Position numbers and translations under genes: made by a program. 39,885 bases of DNA from the NCBI GenBank assembly GCA_021838785.1, contig JAKCCV010000026.1, positions 1 through 39,885 on the forward strand, written 5' to 3'. This stretch comes from Acidobacteriota bacterium (GTDB lineage Bacteria; Acidobacteriota; Terriglobia; UBA7540). The notes below the pieces were generated by a model that worked only from the letters and a program-made list of their open reading frames with translations, had not been told where the DNA came from and did no database searches. How positions within the stretch are numbered: the first letter of the stretch is position 1; each line of letters opens with the position of its first letter. This document shows, one piece after another, positions 1-7,557 of the stretch.

Positions 1-51
1 CGCACCCAATCTTGCAGCTGCGACTTTTGCATCGAATCGAGCATAATCTTA

Positions 52-73
52 GGGGCGACTCTTGGCATGCCCC
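52..73 (-). terminator. possible terminator hairpin downstream of the HEAT-repeat gene
   Basis: GGGGC (52-56) pairs with GCCCC (69-73) around a 12-nt loop. Read on the minus strand the stem is followed by a moderately T-rich stretch (TAAGATTAT). It lies about 50 bp past the stop codon of the HEAT-repeat gene. There is no clean U-tract, so this is only a candidate. Nothing else is recognisable in positions 1-122. Confidence 0.25.
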
Positions 74-122
74 GATTGTAACGTCAAATCACAATATTAT
101 AAATAACTATTCGTACGATGTA

Positions 123-1538
123 CTAGTCGGCCCGCGCGTGGATGGCGTTGAGTGCCCGCAAGGCGTCAGCGGCCACCGTGCTGTTGTGGTCGTGGGTGGC
201 CTTTTGCAACCACGGTAGGCTTGATGCGTTTCCCGAATACATGAGCACCAGGCAAAGTCGCGCGCGAATGGTGGCGTTGGGACTGCTGAGGAACGGATAA
301 AGTTTTGGCAAAAACGAAGGGTTCTGGGCGAGTTCGGCCAAGTACGCCTGGGCGGCATTTCCGCGCCAGCGTGACCCCAGCTCGTTGACCATCTCACTCA
401 AGTATTCATCGTTTCCTAACGCGGTAATGGCGAACTCCATTGCCAAACGAACATTGGGATCTTTTTCAACCACGGCGGCTTTCAGAAGACTCGGGAGCGC
501 CGAGCGATCGCCCGAGCGGCCCAATCCCTCGGCCGCGTAAGTTCGGACCTTCTTGTTGTGGCTCCACAGATCTTTTTCAAAGATGGGGTCGGAAACCGGA
601 TCGCCAACGTAGGAAAGCCCTTCGAGGGCTCGTAGGCGAGTCGTAGAATTTGGGGCATTCTGAGCCAATAACTGAAGCTCTGGAACCGCCTGTCGGGTAC
701 GCAGAATTCCCACCGTCACCGCCGCATCTTGTTGGATAGCGGCGTTGGAGGATTTGAGCAAGTCCGCAAGCTGGGGCCCCGCCGCGGTATCTCTGATTTT
801 GACCAGCGCGTTGAGGGCCTCGCGCGCCAGATTTTCATCGGGGGAGTGGGCGGTAATAATCAAATCCGGCACCGCGGATCTTGCATCCAGGGTGCCCAGA
901 CCGCGGGCAGCAGCGCGGGCGGCTTGCTCGAAGCGCGTGTCCATCATGGCGCGCTCCAGCGCGGAAATGACGCGAGGGTCAACAACCGTTCCGGGGTCCA
1001 CTTCGGTCTCGTCGGGAGCAAAACCCTGCTTCATGCTCCGATACTCCGTTTCAACAAAACCGAGGAAACCGGCTTTGGGAGTGTGCCCGGTGTAGTAGCC
1101 GGTGACGGCTTCCACCGCGAGCGTGCGCACGTTGGGATCGGGGTCTTGCGTGGCCTCAATCAAGCCGTCGAGCGACGCTGGGGTCGTGAAGGAAGCGAGC
1201 GCCAGCACCACTTGCCGCCGAACTTGTGGGGTGGGATCGTGGAGCGCGGCGACCAGCGCGGGAACGTCAGAAACGTTACCGCGCTTGCCAATGGCTTCGG
1301 CGGCCTTAGCACGCTCGCTTGCTTTGGAGCTTTTTAGCTCCAGCAAGAGTTCATTGTTGATGCCCACCTGAGTTGAATTTTGCGTTTTTCCCCATGCCCC
1401 GGTTGAGCAAACAGCGCCCAGGAGGGCCACGGCCAGAAGACGATGAACGTTGCTGCTTCTTGATTGCTCCGCCGTCGGAGAGTCATTCGTGGATTGTCTT
1501 GCAAGCTTCCATGGCGTCATCATTTGTTTAATATACAT
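123..1538 (-). CDS. secreted HEAT-repeat protein
   Basis: The product is about 471 residues. A hydrophobic signal-like segment (LLAVALLGAVCSTGAWG) lies near residues 35-50, followed by tandem helical repeats of the HEAT/PBS-lyase type from about residue 65 to the end. Each repeat has the shape 'P-x-L-x-x-A-L-x-D-x-x-x-x-V-R-x-x-A', for example VPALVAALHDPTPQVRRQV, LDGLIEATQDPDPNVRTLA and LPSLLKAAVVEKDPNVRLA. Such repeats form superhelical protein-binding scaffolds, so I infer a periplasmic or secreted binding role with no enzymatic activity. The frame opens with TTG at 1541, but ATG at 1538 follows directly; further ATGs lie at 1523 and 1520, and none has a clear ribosome binding site. It is probably a single-gene unit downstream of the OmpA-like gene, 270 bp away. 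Confidence 0.82.
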   Translation of the reverse strand: MYIKQMMTPWKLARQSTNDSPTAEQSRSSNVHRLLAVALLGAVCSTGAWGKTQNSTQVGINNELLLELKSSKASERAKAAEAIGKRGNVSDVPALVAALHDPTPQVRRQVVLALASFTTPASLDGLIEATQDPDPNVRTLAVEAVTGYYTGHTPKAGFLGFVETEYRSMKQGFAPDETEVDPGTVVDPRVISALERAMMDTRFEQAARAAARGLGTLDARSAVPDLIITAHSPDENLAREALNALVKIRDTAAGPQLADLLKSSNAAIQQDAAVTVGILRTRQAVPELQLLAQNAPNSTTRLRALEGLSYVGDPVSDPIFEKDLWSHNKKVRTYAAEGLGRSGDRSALPSLLKAAVVEKDPNVRLAMEFAITALGNDEYLSEMVNELGSRWRGNAAQAYLAELAQNPSFLPKLYPFLSSPNATIRARLCLVLMYSGNASSLPWLQKATHDHNSTVAADALRALNAIHARAD

Positions 1539-1668
1539 CAATCGGATTCGAGTATCGGATGGTTTGATTGTCCGTCACACAATTAAGGTTGTTCGGGCAG
1601 AACCGTCTTTGGAGAGATAGTGGTGCAGGCAGCCTGTGTCACCGCATGTCGCCCCATCGGTAAGGCCG

Positions 1669-1682
1669 ACGGCTTACGCCGT
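1669..1682. other. small perfect hairpin between the OmpA-like and HEAT genes
   Basis: ACGGC (1669-1673), loop TTAC, GCCGT (1678-1682). The flanking AAGGC and GCCTT (about 1662-1700) could extend it into a larger branched structure. It lies in the 273-bp gap upstream of the HEAT gene and may end or attenuate OmpA-gene transcription. No T-tract is seen. Confidence 0.25.
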
Positions 1683-1811
1683 ATCTTGCGCGGCTTGCCT
1701 TTCTTAACACGACCTGGCTAGAGGAGATGGAGCGCGAAAGAACTCCGATGACCGTTGGCTCTTGCGCTGTGTTGACTGAAGAGGCGATGGCGTTGCCAAC
1801 GGCGGGTGTGG

Positions 1812-2687
1812 TCATTTGGCGGGAAGCGGCTGGTTCTCAAAGCGGAGGGATGAATCCACCAACCCAATCTCCACCCGGCGATTGGCCGCGCGCGCCTGGG
1901 GGCTATTGCCAGGAACGAGCGGGTCGGCTTTGCCAAAGCCTTTCGTCGTGATAATGCTCGGACTGATGCCCGCCTTGACCAGGAAATCGCGCACCGCGTC
2001 GGCGCGGCGCTCCGAGAGCTTCAGGTTGTACGCCTGCGTGCCAATATCATCCGTATATCCGTAAACGTAAATCGAATAGCCTTTGAGGGTCATCAAAACA
2101 CCCGCAATACGGTTGAGAATGTCTCGGTACTGCGGCTTAATGTTGGCTTTATTGAAATCGAAGCGGATGTCTTTGCTGCCGAGCGTCATCACGAGTCCGA
2201 GCGCCGTGCGGCGGGTCTGAGCAATCTGACCGAGGACTTGCTGCAGGCGATCAAGCTCCGCCTCACGCTCCTGGCGGTATTTTTGGGCTTGCAGCTCGGC
2301 TTGAGTCGCCTGCTGCTGAGCCACGGCCGCTCGCTCAAGAGCGGATTGCGCCTGAGCCGCCGATTTAGCTTGAGCCTGAAGAGCCAAATCGCGTTCGTGG
2401 GCGGCCGCCAGGGCCTTGGCTGCCGCTTGGGAAGCAGCCTCAGAAAGCGCCTGAGATTGCCGCGCTTGCCGCGCGAGTTGGCGGCTTAATGTTTCCATCT
2501 GCCGATTCAGTCGCGCCACCTGCTCATTCAACCTTTGGTTGGACTGATAAAACACGATAGCCAGGACAATGAATAACACGAGGGCAATCAGCCCCAGGGC
2601 AAGTCCCAACCTGCCAGGGCGCGCGGCGGGCGTTGCGCCCGACCCCTGACGGCTCGGATTCGACGTGCCGTTAACAGAATCCATCAT
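1812..2687 (-). CDS. OmpA-family peptidoglycan-binding membrane protein with coiled coil
   Basis: The product is 291 residues. The order is: a short cytoplasmic N-terminus; one membrane segment at about residues 27-48 (LGLALGLIALVLFIVLAIVF); a long Ala/Gln/Glu-rich coiled coil at about 50-155; and an OmpA-like C-terminal domain at about 165-280. The last carries the family signature NKANIKPQYRDIL, YGYTDDIG, LSERRADAVRDFL, GFGKADPL and NRRVEI. The Asp of YTDDIG and the Arg of NRRVEI match the residues that hold meso-diaminopimelate in OmpA/Pal proteins. I infer an inner-membrane-anchored protein that reaches the cell wall, resembling MotB or YiaD in layout; it lacks the MotB plug region. It starts with tandem ATGs at 2687 and 2684 and only a weak ribosome binding site. 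Confidence 0.88.
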   Translation of the reverse strand: MMDSVNGTSNPSRQGSGATPAARPGRLGLALGLIALVLFIVLAIVFYQSNQRLNEQVARLNRQMETLSRQLARQARQSQALSEAASQAAAKALAAAHERDLALQAQAKSAAQAQSALERAAVAQQQATQAELQAQKYRQEREAELDRLQQVLGQIAQTRRTALGLVMTLGSKDIRFDFNKANIKPQYRDILNRIAGVLMTLKGYSIYVYGYTDDIGTQAYNLKLSERRADAVRDFLVKAGISPSIITTKGFGKADPLVPGNSPQARAANRRVEIGLVDSSLRFENQPLPAK

Positions 2688-2774
2688 TCACACTTTTTCA
2701 TTCTACTCCCGTGGCCGCTCTTCGGTGTAATCTTGCTACCAGGCGGAGGATAGGCGAAACCGAGAGGGTGAAGC

Positions 2775-3392
2775 ATGGTTAAGGTGACGGCTTTGTTCTG
2801 GGACGTCGGTGGGGTGATTCTTTCCAACGGCTGGGATCGGCAGCAACGGCGCGCGATGGTTGAGAGGTTTCAGCTTGACGAAGCGGAGTTTGAAGAACGT
2901 CACGAATTGGTCGCGAGCCGCTTTGAGACTGGACGAATGACCCTTGATCACTATCTAGAACGCGCCATCTTCTACAACCCACGCCCGTTTACCCCGCGCG
3001 ATGTGCGGGAGTTTATCTTTGCCCAGTCGCAGCCCTACCTTCAAACCCTGCGCTTCCTGGCGCGGCTCGCGGCCACGCGCCAATACCTCCTCGCTACGCT
3101 CAATAATGAATCACGCGAACTGAACCTCTACCGAATCGCAAAATTCGACCTGAGAAAATATTTCAGCATCTTTTTTAGCTCGTGTTTTCTGGGCGTCCAG
3201 AAACCCGACGAGGATATTTTCCGCCTTGCGCTCGAGATGACGCAACGCCGGGCCGACGAAGTTATCTTCATTGATGACCGCCAACTGAATGTTGAATGCG
3301 CGCGGAATTATGGCCTGCTGGCTATTCAGTTCCATCATGTCGAACAGTTAGAAAAAGACCTGCAAGCGCTCGGCGTGACCATCCCGTCTTAA
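2775..3392 (+). CDS. HAD-superfamily hydrolase (HAD-IA, YihX/epoxide-hydrolase-N-terminal-like)
   Basis: The product is 205 residues, a full-length small HAD enzyme. Motif I is FWDVGGVILSNGWD near the N-terminus with the nucleophilic Asp; the second acid of the usual DxD is Gly, as is common in the FDxGGV subgroup. Motif II is ATLNNES, motif III is GVQKPDEDIF with the conserved Lys, and motif IV is VIFIDDRQLNVECA with the paired Asp. A helical cap lies between motifs I and II. The family hydrolyses phosphate monoesters such as sugar phosphates; the substrate cannot be read from sequence. ATG 2775 is preceded by GAGAGGGTGAAGC, a good ribosome binding site. It is convergent with bioY. Confidence 0.88.
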   Translation: MVKVTALFWDVGGVILSNGWDRQQRRAMVERFQLDEAEFEERHELVASRFETGRMTLDHYLERAIFYNPRPFTPRDVREFIFAQSQPYLQTLRFLARLAATRQYLLATLNNESRELNLYRIAKFDLRKYFSIFFSSCFLGVQKPDEDIFRLALEMTQRRADEVIFIDDRQLNVECARNYGLLAIQFHHVEQLEKDLQALGVTIPS

Positions 3393-3441
3393 TCGCCGGC
3401 TCTTCGCAGCTTGCGCCGACTTTGGGGTCTAACTTGCCGAG

Positions 3442-3461
3442 CGCCGGAAGGTTAGCCGGCG
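3442..3461 (-). terminator. possible hairpin terminator at the bioY stop codon
   Basis: CGCCGG (3442-3447), an 8-nt loop, then CCGGCG (3456-3461). The stem is perfect and overlaps the bioY stop codon, between the convergent HAD and bioY genes. No U-tract follows on either strand, so intrinsic termination is uncertain. Confidence 0.3.
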
Positions 3462-4048
3462 TCCTGTCGGTGGCGCGAATATGTACCAAGCAAGCGAGGA
3501 ACGGTGACCCCCACGAGAACGATTTTTAGCAGGTCGCCAATTAGAAAGGGATAGAATCCCATCACCAGCGCCTGAAGCGGCGCGGCATGAAAGAAGGCCG
3601 AAAGCCATGCGGTGCCCGCGAGCAGGATGAAGGCATCACCGAGGACCAGCGCGCCGGCCATCTGCCAGACTTTCCGGCTGGCTCCCCGCTCGGCCAGCCA
3701 ACCGACCAGGCCGGCTGCCAAAGGATAGCTCCACAAATAACCCGCCGTCGGGCCCACAAGGTGAACAAAGGAAAACGTCCCGCCGGCGAAGACGGGTAAA
3801 CCCATGGCGCCTTCCGCTAGATAAAGCGCCTGACTCAGAAACCCTCGCCGGCTGCCGAGCACGGCACCCGCCAGCAGCACGCCGAACGTTTGACCGGTAA
3901 TCGGAACAGGAGTCCACGGCAGCGGGATGACAATCTGCGCCAGCAGCCCCGTGAGCAGGCTAAACCCAACAACCCAGCCAATATCCCGTCCGATGCTATC
4001 CGCTCCAGCAAGGCAATCAACCAGCACATTTGATTTTAAGTCCTGCAT
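3452..4048 (-). CDS. bioY: biotin transporter BioY (ECF S component)
   Basis: The product is 198 residues with about six hydrophobic segments. Family hallmarks are present: GQTFGVLLAGAVLGSRRGFLSQALYLAEGAMGLPVFAGG, here a single stretch at about residues 50-90, then GPTAGYLWSYPLAAGLVGWLAE. BioY binds biotin in the membrane and works with the shared energy-coupling AAT module (EcfA/EcfT), which is not in this window, or possibly alone. The frame is open to 4126, but ATG 4048 has a strong ribosome binding site (AAAGGAGAGCG), so I place the start there. A -10-like TATAAT lies about 40 bp upstream, with no clear -35 and no recognisable BirA or BioR palindrome. No biotin synthesis genes are adjacent. 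Confidence 0.9.
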   Translation of the reverse strand: MQDLKSNVLVDCLAGADSIGRDIGWVVGFSLLTGLLAQIVIPLPWTPVPITGQTFGVLLAGAVLGSRRGFLSQALYLAEGAMGLPVFAGGTFSFVHLVGPTAGYLWSYPLAAGLVGWLAERGASRKVWQMAGALVLGDAFILLAGTAWLSAFFHAAPLQALVMGFYPFLIGDLLKIVLVGVTVPRLLGTYSRHRQDAG

Positions 4049-4408
4049 CGCTCTCCTTTTCTGCGCCTTATGAAATTGCCAGACTATTATAACGGATGAA
4101 GCTCGCCGCGGGGCGCAAAGAAGCAATAGAACTCGACGTCGGCCAGATAAGGCAGCGCGCCGCCTAGAACGGGGCGGGTGAGGCTGGTATCGGCCCAGCG
4201 TTCGGGACCGTATGCGCTGCGGCGTGCAGGTCGCTCGGCCCGGCGGCGACTGGCGTTACAGCAAGCGGCTTCGTTCTGGGAGGAAGCCGGTGGACCCAGC
4301 TCGAAGCTCCCATCCGTGGCAGGAAAAGGATCGCAACCTTTTTCGAGGCCGAGGGGTCTATAAAGGTGTAAGATGGGGATGGCGGAACGAAGCCCAAGGA
4401 GGTGCGTT

Positions 4409-6379
4409 ATGACCGACCGGGCGACAATAAGCAGGGCCAGGGTAGCGAGGCATGGGATTTTAATCTTGCTCGCGGGGCTGGTGACGGCGCTGGCGCTGAA
4501 GGCGCAAGGTTATTCGCACGCACGAATCGTGCGGCTCAGCTTTGTGCAAGGGACGGTAAGCATCTCACGACCCGGCGTGGCCGAGTGGTCTCAGGCGCCG
4601 GTCAACACGCCCATTGAGCAAGGCTTCAAGGTGGCGACGGCGGCCAACAGCTTCGCAGAAATCGAGTTTGAGAATTCTTCCACGGCGCGGTTGGGCGAGC
4701 TGTCGGAACTTGACTTCACCGAGCTGGCGCTCGCTCCCGATGGCGGGAAGATTAACCGCATGAACATGGTGACGGGTTACGCCACCTTTGATGTGATTCC
4801 GGAAGCGGGTGACGTCTATACGGTGACGGCGGACGGTACGGTGCTGCGCCCTTCCGGGCGCACCATCTTCCGCGTGGACTTGAATTCCACAGCCCAGCGC
4901 GTGGAAGTGTTTCGCGGCATTGTGAATGTTTCAAGCCCTTACGGTTCCGGGCAGCTTACCAAAAACGACGTCCTGCACATCGACCCGACGACGCGCGCTT
5001 ACGTCGTGACGCACGGCATCACCATGGATGCCTGGGATCGGTGGGTGGAAAAACGTGATCAAGTGCTCTTGGCGGAACGAACGCAGTCCTCGCCCGCCCT
5101 TTCGAGCGCCTACTCGGCCGCGTATCCGAACCTCTATGGTTGGAATGAACTGAGCTATTACGGCGATTGGAGTGACATTCCGGGCTACGGCTTCGGTTGG
5201 AGTCCGTTTGCTTCGGCGGGCTGGATGCCTTATAGCTTTGGACAATGGGCTTGGTATCCGGGTTTTGGCTGGACGTGGATTGACTACGACCCGTGGGGTT
5301 GGTTGCCCTTCCATTACGGGAATTGGGCGTTTATATCGGGCTTTGGATGGACATGGTTTCCGGGGCCATTTGGTTATTGGTCGCCCGCCTGCGTGACCTG
5401 GTATCAAGGCGATGGTTGGGTGGGTTGGAGTCCGGGGACGAGCGGAGTGCTGGGCAATCCGGTGATCGCGGTGGGGACGGGAACGTTCCGAACCGGGCGG
5501 CCGATTGATCCGGCGCAAGTCATTCGAGAACAACCTCAGTCAGGCCAGCGGCTGGCCTCGCCGAACGTGGCGCCGACCGTTTCGGCTTATTTGCCCGGCC
5601 GACCCATCAGCGCGCCAAATCTGAGAATCATGGGGCGGCCCGCGGCTGGAATTCGCGGTCCCGGAACAAGTCCGATAACGGCTGGCGCCACCAGGGCGCG
5701 GGTGACCAGCGGCATGCACACGTTGGTGATGGGACGGCCCGCGGCGCCACGCACCGGCGTTCCCGCGCCTACCGTGGTGCTGCCGAGCGTGACGGCGTTC
5801 GCGGGCACCAAGGCCGCCAGCCATACGCCGTCGGGCATCGTGTTTGATTCGCGCACGGGCACGTTTGTCAACAGCCCCAACGCGGTCGCGCCGACAGCGC
5901 GTGGGCGAGAGAATATCACGCTCGAGCCAAGTCGTGCGCCAAATGGCGAGGCGCCCAAGGCCGGCACGCTCCTCGCGCCGCGAATGGGCACATCTCTTTC
6001 AACGGCTCCCCATACAGAAGCACCGGCTCAAACGACCGCGCCCAAAAAGCAAGGGTGGTTTTCCCGCTTGTTTGGCGGGCGGAGCGCGCCAAGAAGCGCC
6101 GGCGCGAGCGGGACGGCTGCACCTCGCGGTCGCCAAATGCAATTGGGCCAGCCCGCCCCGCGCGGCGGCATGGCGGCGCCGCGGCAGGAGTCTCGGCCCG
6201 TGTTCGGCCATGCGGCGAGCCCGCGCACGGGAGGCGGATTCGGCGGCGTGCATGAAAGCGCGCCTCACATGGGCGGCGGTGGATTCGGCGGCGGGATTCA
6301 CATGGAAAGCGGCGGTGGTGGATTCGGCGGCGGAGCCGTTCACAGCGCGCCCGCAGCATCCTCCGGACGACCCCATTAG
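4409..6379 (+). CDS. FecR-domain / DUF6600-type surface protein
   Basis: The product is about 656 residues. Order: a signal-peptide-like segment (ILILLAGLVTALALKAQG, about 17-34); a FecR-like beta domain (about 40-195, with RLSFVQGTVSISRPG, FAEIEFENSSTARLGELSELDF, and later TVTADGTVLRPSGRTIFRVD and VEVFRGIVNVSS); a Trp/Gly/Tyr/Pro-rich block (about 230-360) of repeated FGWSPF, GWMPYSFGQWAWYPGFGWTW and WGWLPFHYGNWAF units typical of DUF6600; then a low-complexity Pro/Ala/Arg/Gly-rich tail ending in GGGGFGGG runs. ATG 4409 has an excellent AAGGAGGTGCGTT site and replaces the upstream frame opening at 4373. No FecI sigma factor or TonB receptor is adjacent, so classical FecR signalling is unlikely; I infer an extracytoplasmic structural or envelope role. 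Confidence 0.85.
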   Translation: MTDRATISRARVARHGILILLAGLVTALALKAQGYSHARIVRLSFVQGTVSISRPGVAEWSQAPVNTPIEQGFKVATAANSFAEIEFENSSTARLGELSELDFTELALAPDGGKINRMNMVTGYATFDVIPEAGDVYTVTADGTVLRPSGRTIFRVDLNSTAQRVEVFRGIVNVSSPYGSGQLTKNDVLHIDPTTRAYVVTHGITMDAWDRWVEKRDQVLLAERTQSSPALSSAYSAAYPNLYGWNELSYYGDWSDIPGYGFGWSPFASAGWMPYSFGQWAWYPGFGWTWIDYDPWGWLPFHYGNWAFISGFGWTWFPGPFGYWSPACVTWYQGDGWVGWSPGTSGVLGNPVIAVGTGTFRTGRPIDPAQVIREQPQSGQRLASPNVAPTVSAYLPGRPISAPNLRIMGRPAAGIRGPGTSPITAGATRARVTSGMHTLVMGRPAAPRTGVPAPTVVLPSVTAFAGTKAASHTPSGIVFDSRTGTFVNSPNAVAPTARGRENITLEPSRAPNGEAPKAGTLLAPRMGTSLSTAPHTEAPAQTTAPKKQGWFSRLFGGRSAPRSAGASGTAAPRGRQMQLGQPAPRGGMAAPRQESRPVFGHAASPRTGGGFGGVHESAPHMGGGGFGGGIHMESGGGGFGGGAVHSAPAASSGRPH

Positions 6380-6541
6380 CCCGAAGGCCGGTGGCGTTTA
6401 ACACCACCCCATCAAGTCAGCCTCTTCAGCGGAGCCGATGGGCGACGCGGTGGGGCCCCACTCTCCCACTCAAACCCCGTCGCGCGGCAATGCCCCAGGG
6501 AGCAGAGCCAACTGCAGGCTGGCCGCGGCGGGCAACTTCCA

Positions 6542-7369
6542 TTATTCAATGATGATGCCGGCATAGCCGACGACGGCGCTGCGATCGCCGCTCGTGTCGG
6601 CGGAGGTGGTGTACTGGATGAGCGTGGCGCGGCGGGCGCCGAGTTCGCGCGCCGCGGTGAGCATGGCGACGACCGGCCCGTAGCCGCACATCGAAATATC
6701 GCGACGATGGATCACGTCATAAAGCTCCCGCGGGTCAAGCGCCAGGATTTGCTCAATTGCCTCGTGGTCCTTGACACGGGTGATGGCATCGGGCTCGTAG
6801 TGATTCATGTCGCTTGAGGCGACGATGAGCGGGCGCTCGTGCATGGCGGCGAGGGCCTGGGCGATGGCGTGGCCAAGCGCTTCGAGCGATGGGAAATCAC
6901 TCACCCCGATGGCGACCGGAACAAATGTGAATGGCGGCATCACCCGTTGCAGGAAAGGGACCTGAACCTCGAGAGAATGTTCGGCCGCGTGCGCGACGGC
7001 ATCGTCAGCTAGGGAGGGAAGATGTCGCTGAAGCGCGCGGGCGAAGGTTGCATCGAGCGGGGCCGGGCCGAGCGGCGTGAGCCATTGCCCCTCCGACATT
7101 AGGGCCAACGGCTCGCCGCGGCCAAAGTGGTTGGGACCAAGAATCAGGAAGCGCTGTCGCGCCGGCAGCCGGCGATACACCGCGCCCGCGACGTGGCCGG
7201 AATACATGTAGCCGGCGTGTGGAACAACGCAGCCCAGAGCATGGGGAAACCATGCGCTGGGCTGAATGGGCTCGCCGAGACAGCGATCCAGTTCATGCTC
7301 CAACGCTTGCCGCTCGCCAGGATAGAACCGACCCGCCACGGCGGGTGAGCGCAAAGCCGTAGCGCACAT
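6542..7369 (-). CDS. amrB: MEMO-family protein (AmmeMemoRadiSam system protein B)
   Basis: The product is 275 residues, full length for the family. It opens with the diagnostic LRSPAVAGRFYPG. Predicted metal-binding positions include the His in VVPHAGYMYSGHVAGAVYRRLP and the segment ASSDMNHYEPD; HSLEVQVPFLQ and SMCGYGPVVAMLTAA are also typical. MEMO proteins resemble extradiol dioxygenases and in bacteria are usually encoded next to an AMMECR1 protein and a radical SAM protein. Neither partner is in this window, so the gene stands alone here and its function is not inferable. It is transcribed divergently from the acyl-CoA synthetase gene. Confidence 0.85.
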   Translation of the reverse strand: MCATALRSPAVAGRFYPGERQALEHELDRCLGEPIQPSAWFPHALGCVVPHAGYMYSGHVAGAVYRRLPARQRFLILGPNHFGRGEPLALMSEGQWLTPLGPAPLDATFARALQRHLPSLADDAVAHAAEHSLEVQVPFLQRVMPPFTFVPVAIGVSDFPSLEALGHAIAQALAAMHERPLIVASSDMNHYEPDAITRVKDHEAIEQILALDPRELYDVIHRRDISMCGYGPVVAMLTAARELGARRATLIQYTTSADTSGDRSAVVGYAGIIIE

Positions 7370-7557
7370 AGGCTTATGCTAGCCGAAGTTTGCCGCGCCG
7401 CCAAGTGAGCCCCTCTGCCGGGGGCTCAACCGCGCGGAGTCGGGAGCAGCGGCGTGGATGGCCGGGTGGTGACCGGGCGCAGCGTGGACAGCCGAAACCG
7501 TTATAGAAGCCGTGCTAGAATGACCGAGATTCTTCGTTGTGGGGAACTGGGAAACGC

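Noticed and set aside
4049-4126. BirA or BioR operator upstream of bioY
   Set aside because: No TTGTAAAC-type dyad and no proper TTATNNATAA palindrome is present, only a TATAAT -10-like word.
4931-5533. Long open frame on the minus strand inside the FecR/DUF6600 gene
   Set aside because: It is antisense to a gene with clear domains and a strong ribosome site; the product is Arg/Pro-rich with no family features. The same holds for the other long antisense frames in 5.5-6.4 kb and 7.5-8.7 kb.
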